Assembly (NCBI GenBank): GCA_951804985.1
Contig: OX638130.1
Span: 81,586,583 to 81,650,582 of the forward strand
DNA from: Dryomyza anilis
Taxonomy: Eukaryota > Arthropoda > Insecta > Diptera > Dryomyzidae
DNA: 64,000 nt
Direction of reading: 5' to 3'
This document shows, one piece after another, positions 1-11,120 of the stretch (the stretch's first letter is position 1; each line of letters starts with the position of its first letter). The notes beneath the pieces were generated by a model, which was not told the origin of the DNA, searched no databases, and saw nothing but the letters and a program-made list of their open reading frames with translations. A program made the translations under genes and the position numbers.

Positions 1-407
1 TAATTAAACAAAATACTAAACTATTTCTAATGCCACATATGGTTACATAAATTGTGAACATTTTCAAGTTTATTTATTTCTGCATGTATGCGTAATAGTT
101 GGCAAGAAACTGGCAACCGAACTGCTGATAGACATGAGGTTGCCGTTTGTCATTTATTTTGGTTGATACAATAACGTACTCAGTTGCTGTAACAAATGCA
201 CAAAAGTCAAATTTTGGCAGAGTGAAAAGTTCAATCATGAGGTTACGACAAGCGAACATGTAGTTGCACGGACTAACATTTCGGTTAGGGTAAAAAATAA
301 TACGTTCATTTTAAAGAAATGAGATAACAACCACTGTAATTCGGTTGCAACACTGAGACGTTGATTCAATTAAGCTCATGTTAAAAGAAGAATTTTCTGT
401 GTGTCTA
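1..407. mobile_element. Right part of a GGTTGC-word TIR element (left end outside window)
   Basis: The stretch is dense in the words GGTTGC, CAACC and CATGAGGTT. Its right end reads ..AATTTTCTGTGTGT then CTA at 391-407. The last ~130 bp (270-404) is an imperfect inverted copy of the first ~130 bp of the next element (578-706), so the two are members of one family with their ends facing each other. No transposase is visible. The family is unrecognised; placing it with TA-target TIR elements rests on the shared CACACAGA end. Confidence 0.55.
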
Positions 408-577
408 TACTGCATACATCATTTCGACAAGTTTCGACACGCTTTGACATGTTGCATCTCATTCGCACTTATGTGTTTTAATGCCGTCTCCGTCTCTTTT
501 AAACACTTTGTTTGGTACGATGTCTTGCGTCTCATTTTCTTATTGTATGTTTGCAAACTTTTGTACAAAAACAATCG
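408..577. other. Spacer between two inverted GGTTGC-family ends
   Basis: About 170 bp of unique-looking DNA lies between two facing element ends, with open frames in several registers and nothing recognisable. It may be host DNA trapped between two insertions, or the loop of one larger compound element. Confidence 0.3.
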
Positions 578-1081
578 TACACACAGAAATATCCTCTTTT
601 GGCATGAGGTTAATTGAACCAACGTTTCAGTGTTGCAACCGAAATACATTTGTGGTAGCCTCATGTCAATAAAATGAACGTTCCTTTTTTTCTACAACCG
701 AAATGTTAGTTAATTATAATACATAAGTTTTATATACATAAATAAATATGTTATAATAAAATTTCAATTGGAGGTTTAGAAAACCACATGCTTACCGACT
801 AGGAGGTTGCGACAACCTCATGCTCACCAATTTGGAGGTTTTCGCAACCTTATGATCACCGATTTGGAGGTTACACCAACCTCATGTTCACCGATTAGGA
901 GGTTGTCACAACCTCATGATCACCGATTTGGAGGTTGCCACAACCACATTTTCACCAACTAGGAGGTTGGCACAACCGAATGAAGAGGTTGTTGCAACTA
1001 CTTTATCAGTTGTTGCTGCAACCAAATGATTCGGTAGGGCAATTTAGTTGGTTGCCGCAACAAATCAGTTCTCTGTGTGTA
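578..1081. mobile_element. TA-flanked TIR element, GGTTG/CAACC word family
   Basis: The element starts TACACACAGAAATATCC (578) and ends, read inward from the other side, TACACACAGAGAACTG (1081), with TA at both edges. It is ~504 bp, non-coding, and contains a 32-bp tandem array at 770-984. A second family member (1-407) shares its left ~130 bp in inverse orientation. TA flanks fit the Tc1/mariner/pogo target rule, but superfamily is inferred only from that. Confidence 0.65.
770..984 (+). repeat. 32-bp palindromic minisatellite, six full units plus a partial
   Basis: Units start at 770, 802, 834, 866, 898, 930 and 962, exactly 32 bp apart. Each opens with GGAGGTT and carries a short inverted repeat of the type GGTTGNNACAACC followed by CATGNTCACCGANT. 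Substitutions occur between units but I see no length change, which suggests selection for phase or recent unit-by-unit amplification. It lies inside the TIR element at 578-1081. Confidence 0.85.
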
Positions 1082-1084
1082 GTA

Positions 1085-1500
1085 AAAATTTCAATACGCA
1101 ATTTTTAGCTCCATCCACAATTTTTCTGTGATTAATATAAAAACACTATAAACTTTAAGAACAAAGTAAATATACAACTAAAGAACTTTATCTTAGATAT
1201 TTTTTAAATTACGCAAAATTCGCAGACTTTTTGTAATTTCCATAAGTACCAGAACTTGTAGTTTTGGTTTTAGTCTCGAGTACTATATAATTCTGATCTA
1301 GCTTTCAATTTACTTTGAGATATTGAAGTGTTACGCTTACGAATGTCCCATCCGGAACCACAGGAAAAGCCCATATGTATGTGGATAATTACAAACAAGT
1401 TTTTTCAATTTTCAAATGAGAACACGATGATGATTCTTGGTTTTATATTACTTGAAGAAAAAATCTCATTAATTTAAAGGTAATTAATTTTGACTACTTT
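1085..1500 (+). repeat. Dispersed repeat alpha, copy 1
   Basis: The sequence shares ordered blocks with 4918-5500: ACTATAAACTTTAAGAACAAAG, then GATATTTTTTAAA, then TTTCCATAAGTACC, then a block ending CCGGAACCACAGGAAA and GCCCATAT. The shared order over ~280 bp supports common descent. No ends, TIRs or coding frame are visible. Unrecognised family. Confidence 0.5.
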
Positions 1501-1639
1501 AAAAAAGAATAATGAAAAATATTCTATATTCCATACAACTTGTACAGTCTACTACTAAATATTATTTACATTGATTTTTATTTAATGCACGTTTTTGGGT
1601 TACACTGATAAACAAATCTATTCGTGCTACGCGTATATA

Positions 1640-2340
1640 AAATGTAGACAGAGTAATTAAAAAAACAAAAATAAAAATTTGATGAGTGATGCCAGAAAAC
1701 CCTTTACAATGGAGGGTTGCTTTTTTGTTGACTCATTGGATGCCCGTCTGTGTTGTTGCCAATGGTAGCAGTGCGTGATCATAATCCTGCAAACCAATTT
1801 GTGTAGGTATTTTATTGTTTTTTGTTGCCACAATATTCTCAAAGGGGTTTTACGGAAGCAGTTAGCGTCATCCGCCCAGAAGCAGCCACCGAGCAGGCTT
1901 CCAAGGAGCGTCTGCTTATCAACAGGATAATTTGTCTTTTTGCAATGGGAACAACGCAAGACGACGCGACAGGCTGCTGTGAGTTTTGCCAGACGCCGCA
2001 TAATATCCATTCCATCATCCCCATAAATAAAGTGAATAGTACTATTTGGCTGTCTGTTGTGTAGTCGTTTCGTTTTGTCTTTAATTTCTTTTTTCCCATT
2101 TAAGACGATGGATTTTATCTCAACTCTACTTAGGCACGCGATAAGCGCAATTAAAGTGTGCCAAGTCTTTGCATTAGAATCCGGTGTTCGCGGGGAAAAT
2201 TGTGTCAAGTTGATTACGCCTGACAGTGGAAAACTAAAAAATTATATGTATGTAGTCAAATTTTTGAAGGAATCATTAATTAGAGGGATTTTGTTCCACT
2301 GTGCGACATTGAATTTTCACAGCATTAACATGTAATTTAT
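1640..2340. other. Unique, GC-richer island without a supported gene
   Basis: Base composition is clearly less A+T-rich than its surroundings and I find no copy elsewhere in the window. On the minus strand 1657-2208 stays open for 183 codons, but the frame opens at TTG, the first ATG is well inside it, no domain is recognisable and it runs into an A-rich tract. I regard it as non-coding; a conserved intronic regulatory segment is possible but unproven. Confidence 0.35.
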
Positions 2341-2435
2341 ACGTAATACGACATGGTAAAAAATACACATATGAAACTCTGAAGAAATTCTATTAAAAGT
2401 TCAGAAAGAATTTCTAATTTCATGAAAGCGGGGTT

Positions 2436-2963
2436 CAGAATGGTGTAGTGCGCGCGCAAGCCAATAACCGAGTTCCGTTAGTTGTCATAGCCTCTACTAC
2501 AAAATTCCTGGTCTCACCTTCGCGTTGGTGAACCCCGTTCACCCGAGCAACCAGCTGAAGATCGGGTTTCAACACCGGTGGGAGGTCTGGTCGGGGACAA
2601 ACGAGACAGGGATATTGGCCCTCCAAAATGGGGGTTGTGCGTTGGGCTTGTGACCCGCCATATAAAAAAGCTGATTCAACGAAAACAGAAAAAATGCCTC
2701 GGATATCGAACCGAAAACACGATGAAAGTGAGTTACCGACTTCTGTTAGTTGCCATAGCCTCTCCTACAAAAGTCTACTAGTCTCACCTTCGCGTTGGTG
2801 AACACCGTTAACCCGAGCAACCAGCTGAAGATCGGGTTTCAACACCGGTGGGGAGAAACGAGACAGGGCTATTGGCCCTCCAAAATGGGGGTTGTGCGTT
2901 GGGCCATATAAAAAGCTGATTCAACGAAAACAGAAAAAATGCCTCTGATATCGACCCGAAATA
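2436..2963 (+). repeat. Tandem duplication of a ~268-bp GC-rich unit
   Basis: Unit 1 runs from about 2450 to 2727 and unit 2 from 2728 to 2963. Matching landmarks (ACCGA.TTC.GTTAGTTG at 2467 and 2735; CTCACCTTCGCGTTGGTGAA; GAAGATCGGGTTTCAACACC; CCTCCAAAATGGGGGTTGTG) are 268 bp apart. Unit 2 has lost ~15-20 bp in two places. GC content is far above the flanks. The layout recalls monomers in 5' untranslated regions of insect non-LTR retrotransposons, but I do not recognise the family and see no ORF1 or reverse transcriptase nearby. Confidence 0.7.
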
Positions 2964-3237
2964 TGTAAATTTATTTTTTCAACGAATATTGAAATTAGAA
3001 CAGCTGCTTTTTAGAAATTTCTTCGAACCGCATAATTTCTTTCTCTCTTTTAGTTTACGTTAAGTTGAAATTTACAAAAATAAATATAGAAAATTGACTT
3101 TGTCACTAATTTTTTCAAAATTTCGTTACGGATTACCCCTGTTTTTCTGCTTTTTATTTTTATTTTTGCAAATTACAACATTACGTACATTTATAAAAAG
3201 GAAGAGTCCATTGGAAAGGTATCAACAACATAAATAT
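2964..3237. other. A+T-rich DNA, nothing recognised
   Basis: Low-complexity A+T-rich sequence without repeats shared elsewhere in the window. Confidence 0.4.
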
Positions 3238-3954
3238 AACCAGTTGGGAAGGTTAGATCACATGGGAAATTTTAAAGTAGGTGTAATTATGATAGATAGA
3301 CTATAAATACCCCACACATATGTGTGGTTACCATTCAAAGTGATATATAGGTCACCAGGGTATACGAATCCTGAAAATAACTACAAACATGCAATCGCTG
3401 AAGAATTTCCATTCATTTGATACCCATATTTACAAATGGGTAGGTGTACCGAATTTCGATTTTTTTTTTTTGTGAACCACAGGTCTTTTTGCCGGAAAAC
3501 ATTATTATAATGTATTTGAGCATGATATCAATATATATTTGACCAAAAAAGTTTACCTAAGCACGTATACATAAAAATTGATCTTTATATGTACATTTTA
3601 TATGAGGTATTTGAACATAAGTGGTCGGATCATAGGTCACAATGGACCGATCTCGTCAATTTTTTCGCACATACAGCGTAGGTATATTAGTAATCTAAGT
3701 AATAAGTTTCATTTATCTAGCTCTTCAATTTTAAAAGAAGTAGGGATTTCAACAGACAGACGGACAGACGGACAGACGGACAGACGGACAGACGGACAGA
3801 CAGACGGACAGACGGACATCGCTAAATCGACTCAGGAGGTCATGATGATCAAGAATATATATACTTTTCCATACCGGAGATGCTTCCTTCTGGGTGTTAC
3901 AAACGGCGTACCAAACTGAATATACCCTTTCACTCCTAGTGTAGGGTATAAAAA
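3238..3954 (+). mobile_element. Mini-me-like element, subfamily A, copy A1
   Basis: It begins AACCAGTTGGGAAGG and ends AGGGTATAAAAAT. In order it holds CACACATATGTGTGG, a ~500-bp body, a (GACAGACG)n tract at 3757-3818, the mini-me core (TCGCTAAATCGACTCAGGAGGTCATGATGATCAAGAATATATATAC, read in two parts), CATACCGGAGATGC, and a terminal inverted pair TATACCCT..AGGGTATA. Compared with copy A3 it has lost ~45 bp including most of the TATAGTCGG..CCGACTATA hairpin near the left end. Non-coding; mini-me elements are thought to be mobilised by Helitron/Helentron-type machinery. Confidence 0.85.
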
Positions 3955-4200
3955 TGAAATTCATTTAGCAACAGTACATACTTCATAACCTTTTTTTTAT
4001 TTTATATTTCTAATTTTTGTAAGTCATAGAATGACCCCCTAAATTATAGACGTGGATGAACCAAACAACCTGTATATATTTTTTGTGTTTTCTAGGTTTC
4101 TCGTTCTGCCATATACTTAAACCCAATAAAAATAAATTACGTATTCGGGATCTTTAAAATGTCATATAACTTTCATCTCTTTTGTTATGATTTCAAATAA
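3955..4200. other. A+T-rich DNA, nothing recognised
   Basis: No coding frame, repeat or structured element found. Confidence 0.4.
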
Positions 4201-5830
4201 AAAGTGCATTTCTCTGTTATTGTGATATTACCCATGCAATTCTATGTAAAATGATTAAATTCAATTCTATGTAAAATCAAATAGAGTTGAATACTGATGA
4301 CAGGCTAGTCTCACTTTTAATAAAAATATATGGGCATTTACAGAAACAAGTTAACTACGATCGAAAAGTTCAAAATGCTCAAATCTTTATTATAACAGTG
4401 GATTTGGAATCTTAAATATATGGATCTAAAAATTTGAATAGAAAATTCTATTCTGTTAACGGTAATGTATAATAAAATACTTACAAATTTACTTTACTAT
4501 ATAACATGCCAATAATATGCCAATTTTTCATGTACTTAACTGACTTTAAAGACATACAAATATAAAATATTATTTTCTGATTTTTCAGACAATATTAATA
4601 TATATTTCTAAAGCTTCTAAAGAGAGTTGAATCCTCTGTTCTAAATCTGAATTTCCTCGGCATTTTCAAAAATGTAAACGTAAATTCTAAAAAAATTCTA
4701 ATAATTCTAAAAAAATGTTTGACAGCTAATTGAAATCTTTCCCATCCGGAAATTTAAGTACAAAAATTGTCAAACCAATGTATAAAAAAATAAATTTAAA
4801 AAAAAAATAGTAAAAATATTAAAAAACTGTAAAAACATCTGAAAATTCGAAAGGTACATTTAATTTCGTTATAATAATAATTATAATTGTCAGATAAAAA
4901 ATTACTTTTAGCAAAAAAATCGTATTGTAAATTTTCATACGGAGCATCCGGAATTATTCTGTGGTTTATTACAAAATAACTATAAACTTAAAGAACAAAG
5001 TGTACATATACAAAAATAAAGTAAATTGTATCAGCTATGTTCTGAGATATTTTTAAAAAATGTATATAGTGTATGCAAAAAGTATTTTTAGAAAAAAATC
5101 GTAGTGATAATTTCTATACTAAATTTTTTGACCCGTTCAGATTTTTTCTGGGATTTATTATGAAAAAAACTATAAATTTTAGGTATATAGTGTAAATGTA
5201 CAAAGAAAGCACATGAGTTCAGCTATTTTTTAAAATAATTAAAAAAAAATGTTCTCAAAAATCATTGACTTTGGAGTTTCCATAAGAACCTCGACATGCA
5301 TTTCCGTTTTTGTCCCCTCCGGAACGACTTCTATTTAATTTAAATCTTTTGATCTACCCAATAGAATTTTTGCAGATGTTTAGTCCTATTTAAATACTAC
5401 TTGCTAAAAAAAAATCAAGTAAATTCATTATTTTGCCTTCGAGATATTAAAGTTATAAGCGTACGATATCCCGTCTGGAACCTCAGGAAATGCCCATATT
5501 TCAAAATGCGGTAACAGACGTTATTTTTTAAATAATGTTTATCGCATCGTGGGTTTCCGAGCCGTATTTAAATGAAAGACTCCCATGTTGACTTCCTACA
5601 AAGACACAAAAAATGTTCTTCATACATTTTATAAAATACAATTATTTTTACATTGTACGATTACACGATTACATTGTAAGATTACAGTTAGTGAGTCCCA
5701 CGATAGGTTAACAGCAAATGGCATATTTTGACATATAGGCAAGTTCTGGGGTTTCGGACGCGAGATTTGTACGCTTAAAATTTTATTATTTAGAAGGAAA
5801 TTTAAAAATACATTATGGGACATTGTGAAA
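4200..5830 (+). repeat. Dispersed repeat alpha, long copy with internal tandem units
   Basis: Blocks of this region recur at 1085-1380 and at 51560-51850 (for example ATACTGATGACAGGCTAGTCTCA; TTCCTACA..TTCTTCATAC; GTCCCACGAT.G). Within it, segments starting near 4918 and 5095 are diverged tandem units of ~175-180 bp, each with a TTTATTA..AAAACTATAAA block. No transposase or retroelement frame is visible. This could be a decayed satellite-bearing element. Confidence 0.5.
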
Positions 5831-6003
5831 GGGACAACAGTTCCTTATAATAATTTTTACTACAATTTTTTTCTAAAAATATCTAAATCTAAAATTATCT
5901 AAAATACAAATAAAAACTTATTAAAACTGTTGAAAGATTTATAACTTTTTTAATGTTTAAGATTTATTTTTTTATATAAATTTGGGAAAAAAATATGAAT
6001 TTG

Positions 6004-6223
6004 TGCACCCAGAAAAAAATACTATATAAATAATAGTTTTTTACTATTAAAAATAGTCAATAGGATAAATTATTATTTTAATCGGAAAATACCATTAAAT
6101 ACTACAAAATACTATGACATTCCCATCGAGTTTATATGAAAAGATTGATGTACTATTAAATCAATAATTGTATTATTGACCAATTTTAATGGGATTTGAG
6201 GGAATTTTTTTCTGATTGTGCTA
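6004..6223. mobile_element. Small TIR element, AATACTATT/AATAGTATT word
   Basis: Left end TGCACCCAGAAAAAAATACT; right end read inward TAGCACAATCAGAAAAAAAT. The 220-bp body repeats ATACTAT, AATAGT, ATTATTGA in both orientations, so it could fold along its whole length. Ends resemble the other CAC-ended elements here but the flanking dinucleotides are TG/TA, so the target duplication is eroded or misplaced. Confidence 0.5.
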
Positions 6224-6359
6224 ATGCATGGGTTTGCGTTCCGAATTCCCTAACTTTTATAAGTTGTTTAATGTTTTTTCGCATCATTTTTACACGGTGA
6301 TTATTTATCGAAAAACAGAATCTAGTACTACTGCATAACAGCGCAAAACCTCTTGTCTA

Positions 6360-7260
6360 CTTTTTTTGAGTGTTCCTGTACGATTTAATGACTGTATATG
6401 CTTTGAATTTTAATAACGTAACAATTTATGGTGCGTTCCTCTTTGTTCCACATTTCGATCTGTTCATGATCCGGATGTGTTCCTCAGCCGAGAAGCTTTT
6501 ACAATTGTCTACCAAGACACCAGAGCATAGATGCCGTTCCAGCAAGGACAATAGTAAGAGAGAGAGAATAAAAGAGAGCAAAAAAAAAAACAATTCTTGT
6601 CCACTCGGAAGATTTATGAGTTCGTTCATTCTTCCCGTTGTTATTTTTTATAAATTCAAGCAGGCGTAAGGCGCCCCTGACAATATCCTTTCCTTTTTGT
6701 ATTCTTTTCATTCTTTGAATTTTTCGACTTGTCCTTCTTGCGCTCTCGTGGCACGACCTCATCCTGTTTATTGAGTTGTCTCGGCGTCTCTATTAGTTTA
6801 TCCTTCGCCTTCGATGGGCTCTGCCTGCAATCTCAATTAATTTGGCAATAAATTAGTTGCCAACGGATTTTGGCCTGATCCTTATTGTGTTCTTGTGGCG
6901 GTCCATTGTGTCTTTTTTGTTTTGTTTTATTTGATTTTGCTTCGCCTTAATTTATGCCAGTCGCATTTTTGAGCTTTTTTCGTCAAGTGACACTTTGCTG
7001 TTCTACGATTTTCTTTTTGTGATTATTGCGAGGCAAACATTGCCGGTTTAAGTACTTCACTATATTGTTTCCAGTCCTTTGTCCTTAAGTGAGTTCTTTT
7101 CGTGTCTCATTTCTCTGTCAGAGACCAACGTTATTTTATAGTATGTTGCCAATAATTAAAACGTGGCCAAATGTTTATTTTTTCCGAGTCCAATAAATGT
7201 TCGTGGATTTGATTTTGTGACAAAACTGATTTAGTTGGCATCGTGGAAACGGGAACTTTA
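6360..7260. other. Unique, structured non-coding DNA
   Basis: Moderate GC, no copy elsewhere in the window, with runs such as CTCTCTCTTACTATTG and CATTTCTCTGTCAGAG. Short open frames here overlap each other on both strands and show no domain. Compatible with conserved intronic sequence. Confidence 0.3.
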
Positions 7261-7429
7261 TAGGGTCAACTTATATAACTATTTATTATATGTATCAAAA
7301 ATATATTTAATGAATTCATTTGGGAAATGGTTCATTCGGGGAATTGTCCAGTATTATGTAAATAGTAAAATGTTACTTTTGACATAGAACCATTTTAGGA
7401 ATTTTGTGATGTAATTAAATGTAAAATGC

Positions 7430-8080
7430 CATCAAAGCAGTAACACTCTTTATCATCATTAGGACCGAGTGCCACATATTTAACAGCACACATGCGTCTC
7501 TATTTCTGATGGTCTGACACATGATGCAAATAATGCCTAGGGATTTGTGAAAATAATTACTGCGAATAGGCATAAATTAAATTTTCGTGTCATCAACCAA
7601 TCGAAATTCGACCGACCGACCGCCCACCAACATCAAACAGCCGCCCCCAGTGAAGATTCAGCTGTCAAAGATGACTTCATCAACGCAGCTCTGTTGGTGT
7701 CCCAAAAGGAAAAACGGCTCTCGCAAGGGCGATGATGAAATCATGCTGCAAAATTAATCGCCTGCAAACGGTGGAGGCACAAATTAAAGCCTTCCAGATT
7801 ATTAGTTAATTAAAGTAATGAGACTCAGCGACAGGGAGGAGAGCAACGGCAAAGCCCGATGAATTTCTTTCGCTTTATGTTGTTCTTTGTGCCTTTTGCT
7901 CTGACTTTGAGGCGCTGATTTATTGCGACAATTAGTTAAATGACAGACATTAATTTTAACCCGTACTACATAGGTGGGGTTGGAGGACAACACGATTGTC
8001 TTCTTCTCACGAGTAGAACTCTTCATGGATTTTCTATTTGAAGACAGCAAACAAAACCAAACAAAAACCCGTGCAAAGCT
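7430..8080. other. Unique, structured non-coding DNA
   Basis: GC-richer than the flanks, including a tract CGACCGACCGACCGCCCACC at 7606-7625. Frames of 60-80 codons occur on both strands without any recognisable motif. Candidate regulatory DNA only. Confidence 0.3.
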
Positions 8081-8135
8081 ATTTTTGGGGAATTATATAT
8101 TATCTAGTGATATTTGTCATGTTGTTAAATTTAAA

Positions 8136-10072
8136 TACACGCAAAAAATAATAGCTATGATGAAAACACTCGGAAAAAACTTTAAAAGAATATGCCCATC
8201 ACTATAAGTATAATAAAATTCACCAACAACCAGTATTCAACATATTGATGATTTCATTCATTGAACTAAAATCATTTTTAATATTTTTATATCATCAAAT
8301 TTCAAACAATTTTGGCTCCATTTACGTATTTATAATTCTTATAAGATTTATGATATTTAAATTAATTTGGTTTGATGAACAAAATTCATCAATATGATGT
8401 TCACTTTTTCAGTAATATGATGAAATGAAGTCTTCGAAAATTAGCAATTAAATATTACACCGTGCTACAAAAATCAAAAAAATTTTGCACACTTAAAAAA
8501 ATCGATATGTACGTAAAACTAGAGATCAATCCAAGGATATGTGCGTTCACCGTTTTTCTGGATCAATTCGTTTGCGGTTTTAAAATGCATTTGAAATGCA
8601 AGTGTGTACCATATTTGAAATAGTTTCAAAAAAAATATTTTTTGCGTCACTTTCAAAAACAATTGAATGCATCTTGAAGCAGTAACCCCAATCATCATGA
8701 ATTCGAAAACCGCTTAGAATCCGGGTTTTACTTGCATTTGAAGTGCAACTGCATATCACTTTTTCATATTTAAAAAAAAATTATATTTTGTTGCCTCACT
8801 TTTAAAAACCAAGGATATGATCTTGTAGCAGAAACCTCACAGATGATGAATTCGAAAACCGCTTTGCGATATCAATTCCTATGCGGGTTTTACATGCATT
8901 TGAAGTGTATATTACTTTTTAATATTTAGAAAATGTTATATTTTTTTGCGTCACTTTTAAAAACCATGGATGGGATCTAGTAGCAGAAACCTTATAAATG
9001 ATGAATTCGAAATACGATTCGCGATATTCGCGATTACGATTGGCGGAATCACGTATAAAATAAATACAATTGATGTCATATTGAATGTTATATTGATGGT
9101 TTTAAAATCTATTGTTATTCACAACGAGAATTTTATGAATACAAGTAAAACCCGTATTCAAATTGATATCGCGAATCGGTTTTCGAATTCATCATCTGTG
9201 AGGTTCTGCTACAAGATTCCATCCATGGATTTTAAAAGTAATGCAAAAAAATATAAATTTTCTAAATATTAAAAAGTGATATGCACTTCAAATGCATGTA
9301 AAACCCGTATAGGAATTGATATCGCAAAGCGGTTTTCGACTTCTTCATCTGTGAGGTTTCTCCTACAAGACCTCATCTATGGTTTTTAAAAGTGACGCAA
9401 AAAAATATAAAATTTTCTAAATATTAAAAGTGATATGCAATTGCATTTCAAATGCATGTAAAATCCGCATAGGAATTGATATCGCAAAACTGTTTTCGAA
9501 TTCATCATCTGTGAGGTTTCTGCTACAAGATCCCATCCTTGGTTTTTAAAAGTGACGCAAAAAAATATAAATTTTTCTAAATATTAAAAAGTGATATGCA
9601 GTTGCACTTCAAATGCAAGTAAAACTAGGATGCGAATCGATATCGCGAAGCGGTTTTCTAATTCACGATCAAAGTGGCTTCTAGTACAAGATGCATTCAA
9701 TTGTTTTTGAAAGTGACACAAAAAATATATGTTTTGAAATTATTTCAAAATATAGTACACACTTGCATTTTAAATGCAATTTACAACCGCAAACGAATTG
9801 ATCCAGAAAAACGGTGAACGCACAAATCCTTGGATTGGTCTCTAGTTTTACGTACATATCGATTTTTTTAAGTGTGCAAAGTACTGTCGCACGGTGTTAT
9901 AAATACTTTAAGAATTATAAATACAGAAATGTGTAAATGGAGACAAATTTGAAATTTGCTTTTAATAAAAAATATTGAAAATGAAAAACGTTTAAAAAAT
10001 TCGATTTTATTTCAATGAATGAATTCATCAATATGATGAAACCTGGTTGTTATTGATTTTTTTTTTGTGTGT
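8136..10072. mobile_element. CAC-ended TIR element, TTCATCAATATGATGAA word, split by a foldback
   Basis: Left end TACACGCAAAAAATAATAGC (8136); right end read inward ACACACAAAAAAAAAATCAA (10072). The outer arms match in inverse orientation: ACAACCAG.T.T..CATATTGATGA with CATTCATTGAA, and CTCCATTTAC..ATTTATAATTCTTA. The body repeats CATCAATATGATG-type words. Without the inner foldback (8458-9896) it is ~495 bp. TA is intact on the left and TT on the right, so the target duplication has decayed on one side. Confidence 0.6.
8458..9896. mobile_element. Large foldback element, CACCGTG ends, arms of ~150-bp tandem units
   Basis: It starts CACCGTGCTACA and ends, read inward, CACCGTGCGACA, flanked by TTA on both sides (8455-8457, 9897-9899). 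The outer ~170 bp of each arm match, sharing CACACTTAAAAAAATCG and ATGTACGTAAAACTAGAGA. Inside, a ~150-160-bp unit with GAATTCGAAAACCGC..GATATC..GGGTTTTAC..GCATTTGAA..TTTTTGCGTCACTTTTAAAAA repeats about three times in the left arm and four times inverted in the right arm (landmarks near 9177, 9331, 9490, 9651). No transposase. CAC ends and a 3-bp duplication are compatible with a CACTA/CMC-like element; a Transib relation is a weaker alternative because a 5-bp duplication is not seen. Confidence 0.7.
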
Positions 10073-11120
10073 TTCGATAATGTAATTTCCGAGTGGATAC
10101 CGAGAATTCGCCTTGCATTACAGAGTAAGCGACCGGTAAATGAGGTTCCATGATTGTCACATTTGTTACATGTATTGGAATAGGAGTAAAGTTAACCTAT
10201 TCCTGACTTACTGTTAAAATCAGGTAATGGATGATCCAATTTTATCATATTAATGAAGCAATCATAACCACTCATTTGCCCTTCGATTACTTTGTAATAG
10301 AAGGCGCATGAATCGAGGTGACTCGAAATATAAAGTCTTCGACTTTTTCCTCTGGGTCTACCATGATATGTTTGAGATAAGATGAAATACTCCAACTTCA
10401 TAAAGAAAAAGGAAACATAAGAAAAGCAAATTTCAGTTCTGTTACGAGTGATCACTTTTGATCACCATATCTCTGAAACATACTAAACGGTGAAGTAACT
10501 AAATGTAATATGATGCTCGCGACCGAATTCTAGTATTTATTGCCTCTTTCTGTATTCCGAAACGAAAGACTATTAGGCGAAAGTGACGTATTTTTAAATT
10601 AATTATTTTTTTTTTTAAATTAATTTCAAAATTTCAAAAGTCAAGTAACATGAAATAAAAATTTGTGGGACGTAATTTTTACTTCAAATTTTCATTTTGT
10701 CGTTCGTTTCGAAATACATTGTTTATTATACTTTTAATAAACAATTTAAAGAAGCCTTTTTGACTATTTTAAAAAGTGTTGCTTTAAAGTGTTTCTCATG
10801 CATCGATGATAGTTGCGGACCACGTTGTAGTAATATATCTGATGAATAAATGTTAATAATAATGATGGGTACAACGAAGTGAGTTGTAAAATTTAATTTG
10901 ACAAACAACAAACTTCAAGTTTTCAACATGTACTGTCAAATACTAATGACTAAAAGCTAGCCGCGTTACAGCCAGAACAGAGCAACGAGCAAAAGACTGC
11001 AGAGCAACTTAATATGTGCAACTTCAGCCACAACTTAAACAATAACAACGAAACTTTATTCGCAGTCAGACGTCATGTTATGTACCATTAAAAACCGTCA
11101 TACAGTAAATGAAATTCGAG
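10073..11120. other. Mostly unique DNA, no gene supported
   Basis: 10100-10560 and 10900-11120 are GC-richer than the rest and contain no shared repeats. 10950-11060 (CTAGCCGCGTTACAGCC and following) has the look of conserved fly non-coding sequence. Short frames lack domains. Confidence 0.3.

Noticed and set aside
770..984. CRISPR-like look: regular palindromic repeats
   Set aside because: There are no unique spacers; the 32-bp units abut, and the context is a eukaryotic transposon.
1657..2208. 183-codon open frame on the minus strand
   Set aside because: It opens at TTG, no ATG near its head, no domain, composition not coding-like at its end, and other frames in the same island are also open.
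3578..3919. Frames over the GACAGACGG tract (also 34345-34554, 41517-41930, 55580-55771)
   Set aside because: Translations such as RTDGQTDRRTDGQ come from the mini-me microsatellite, not from genes.
8970..9272. 100-codon frame across the foldback centre
   Set aside because: It runs through inverted copies of the 150-bp unit and has no domain.
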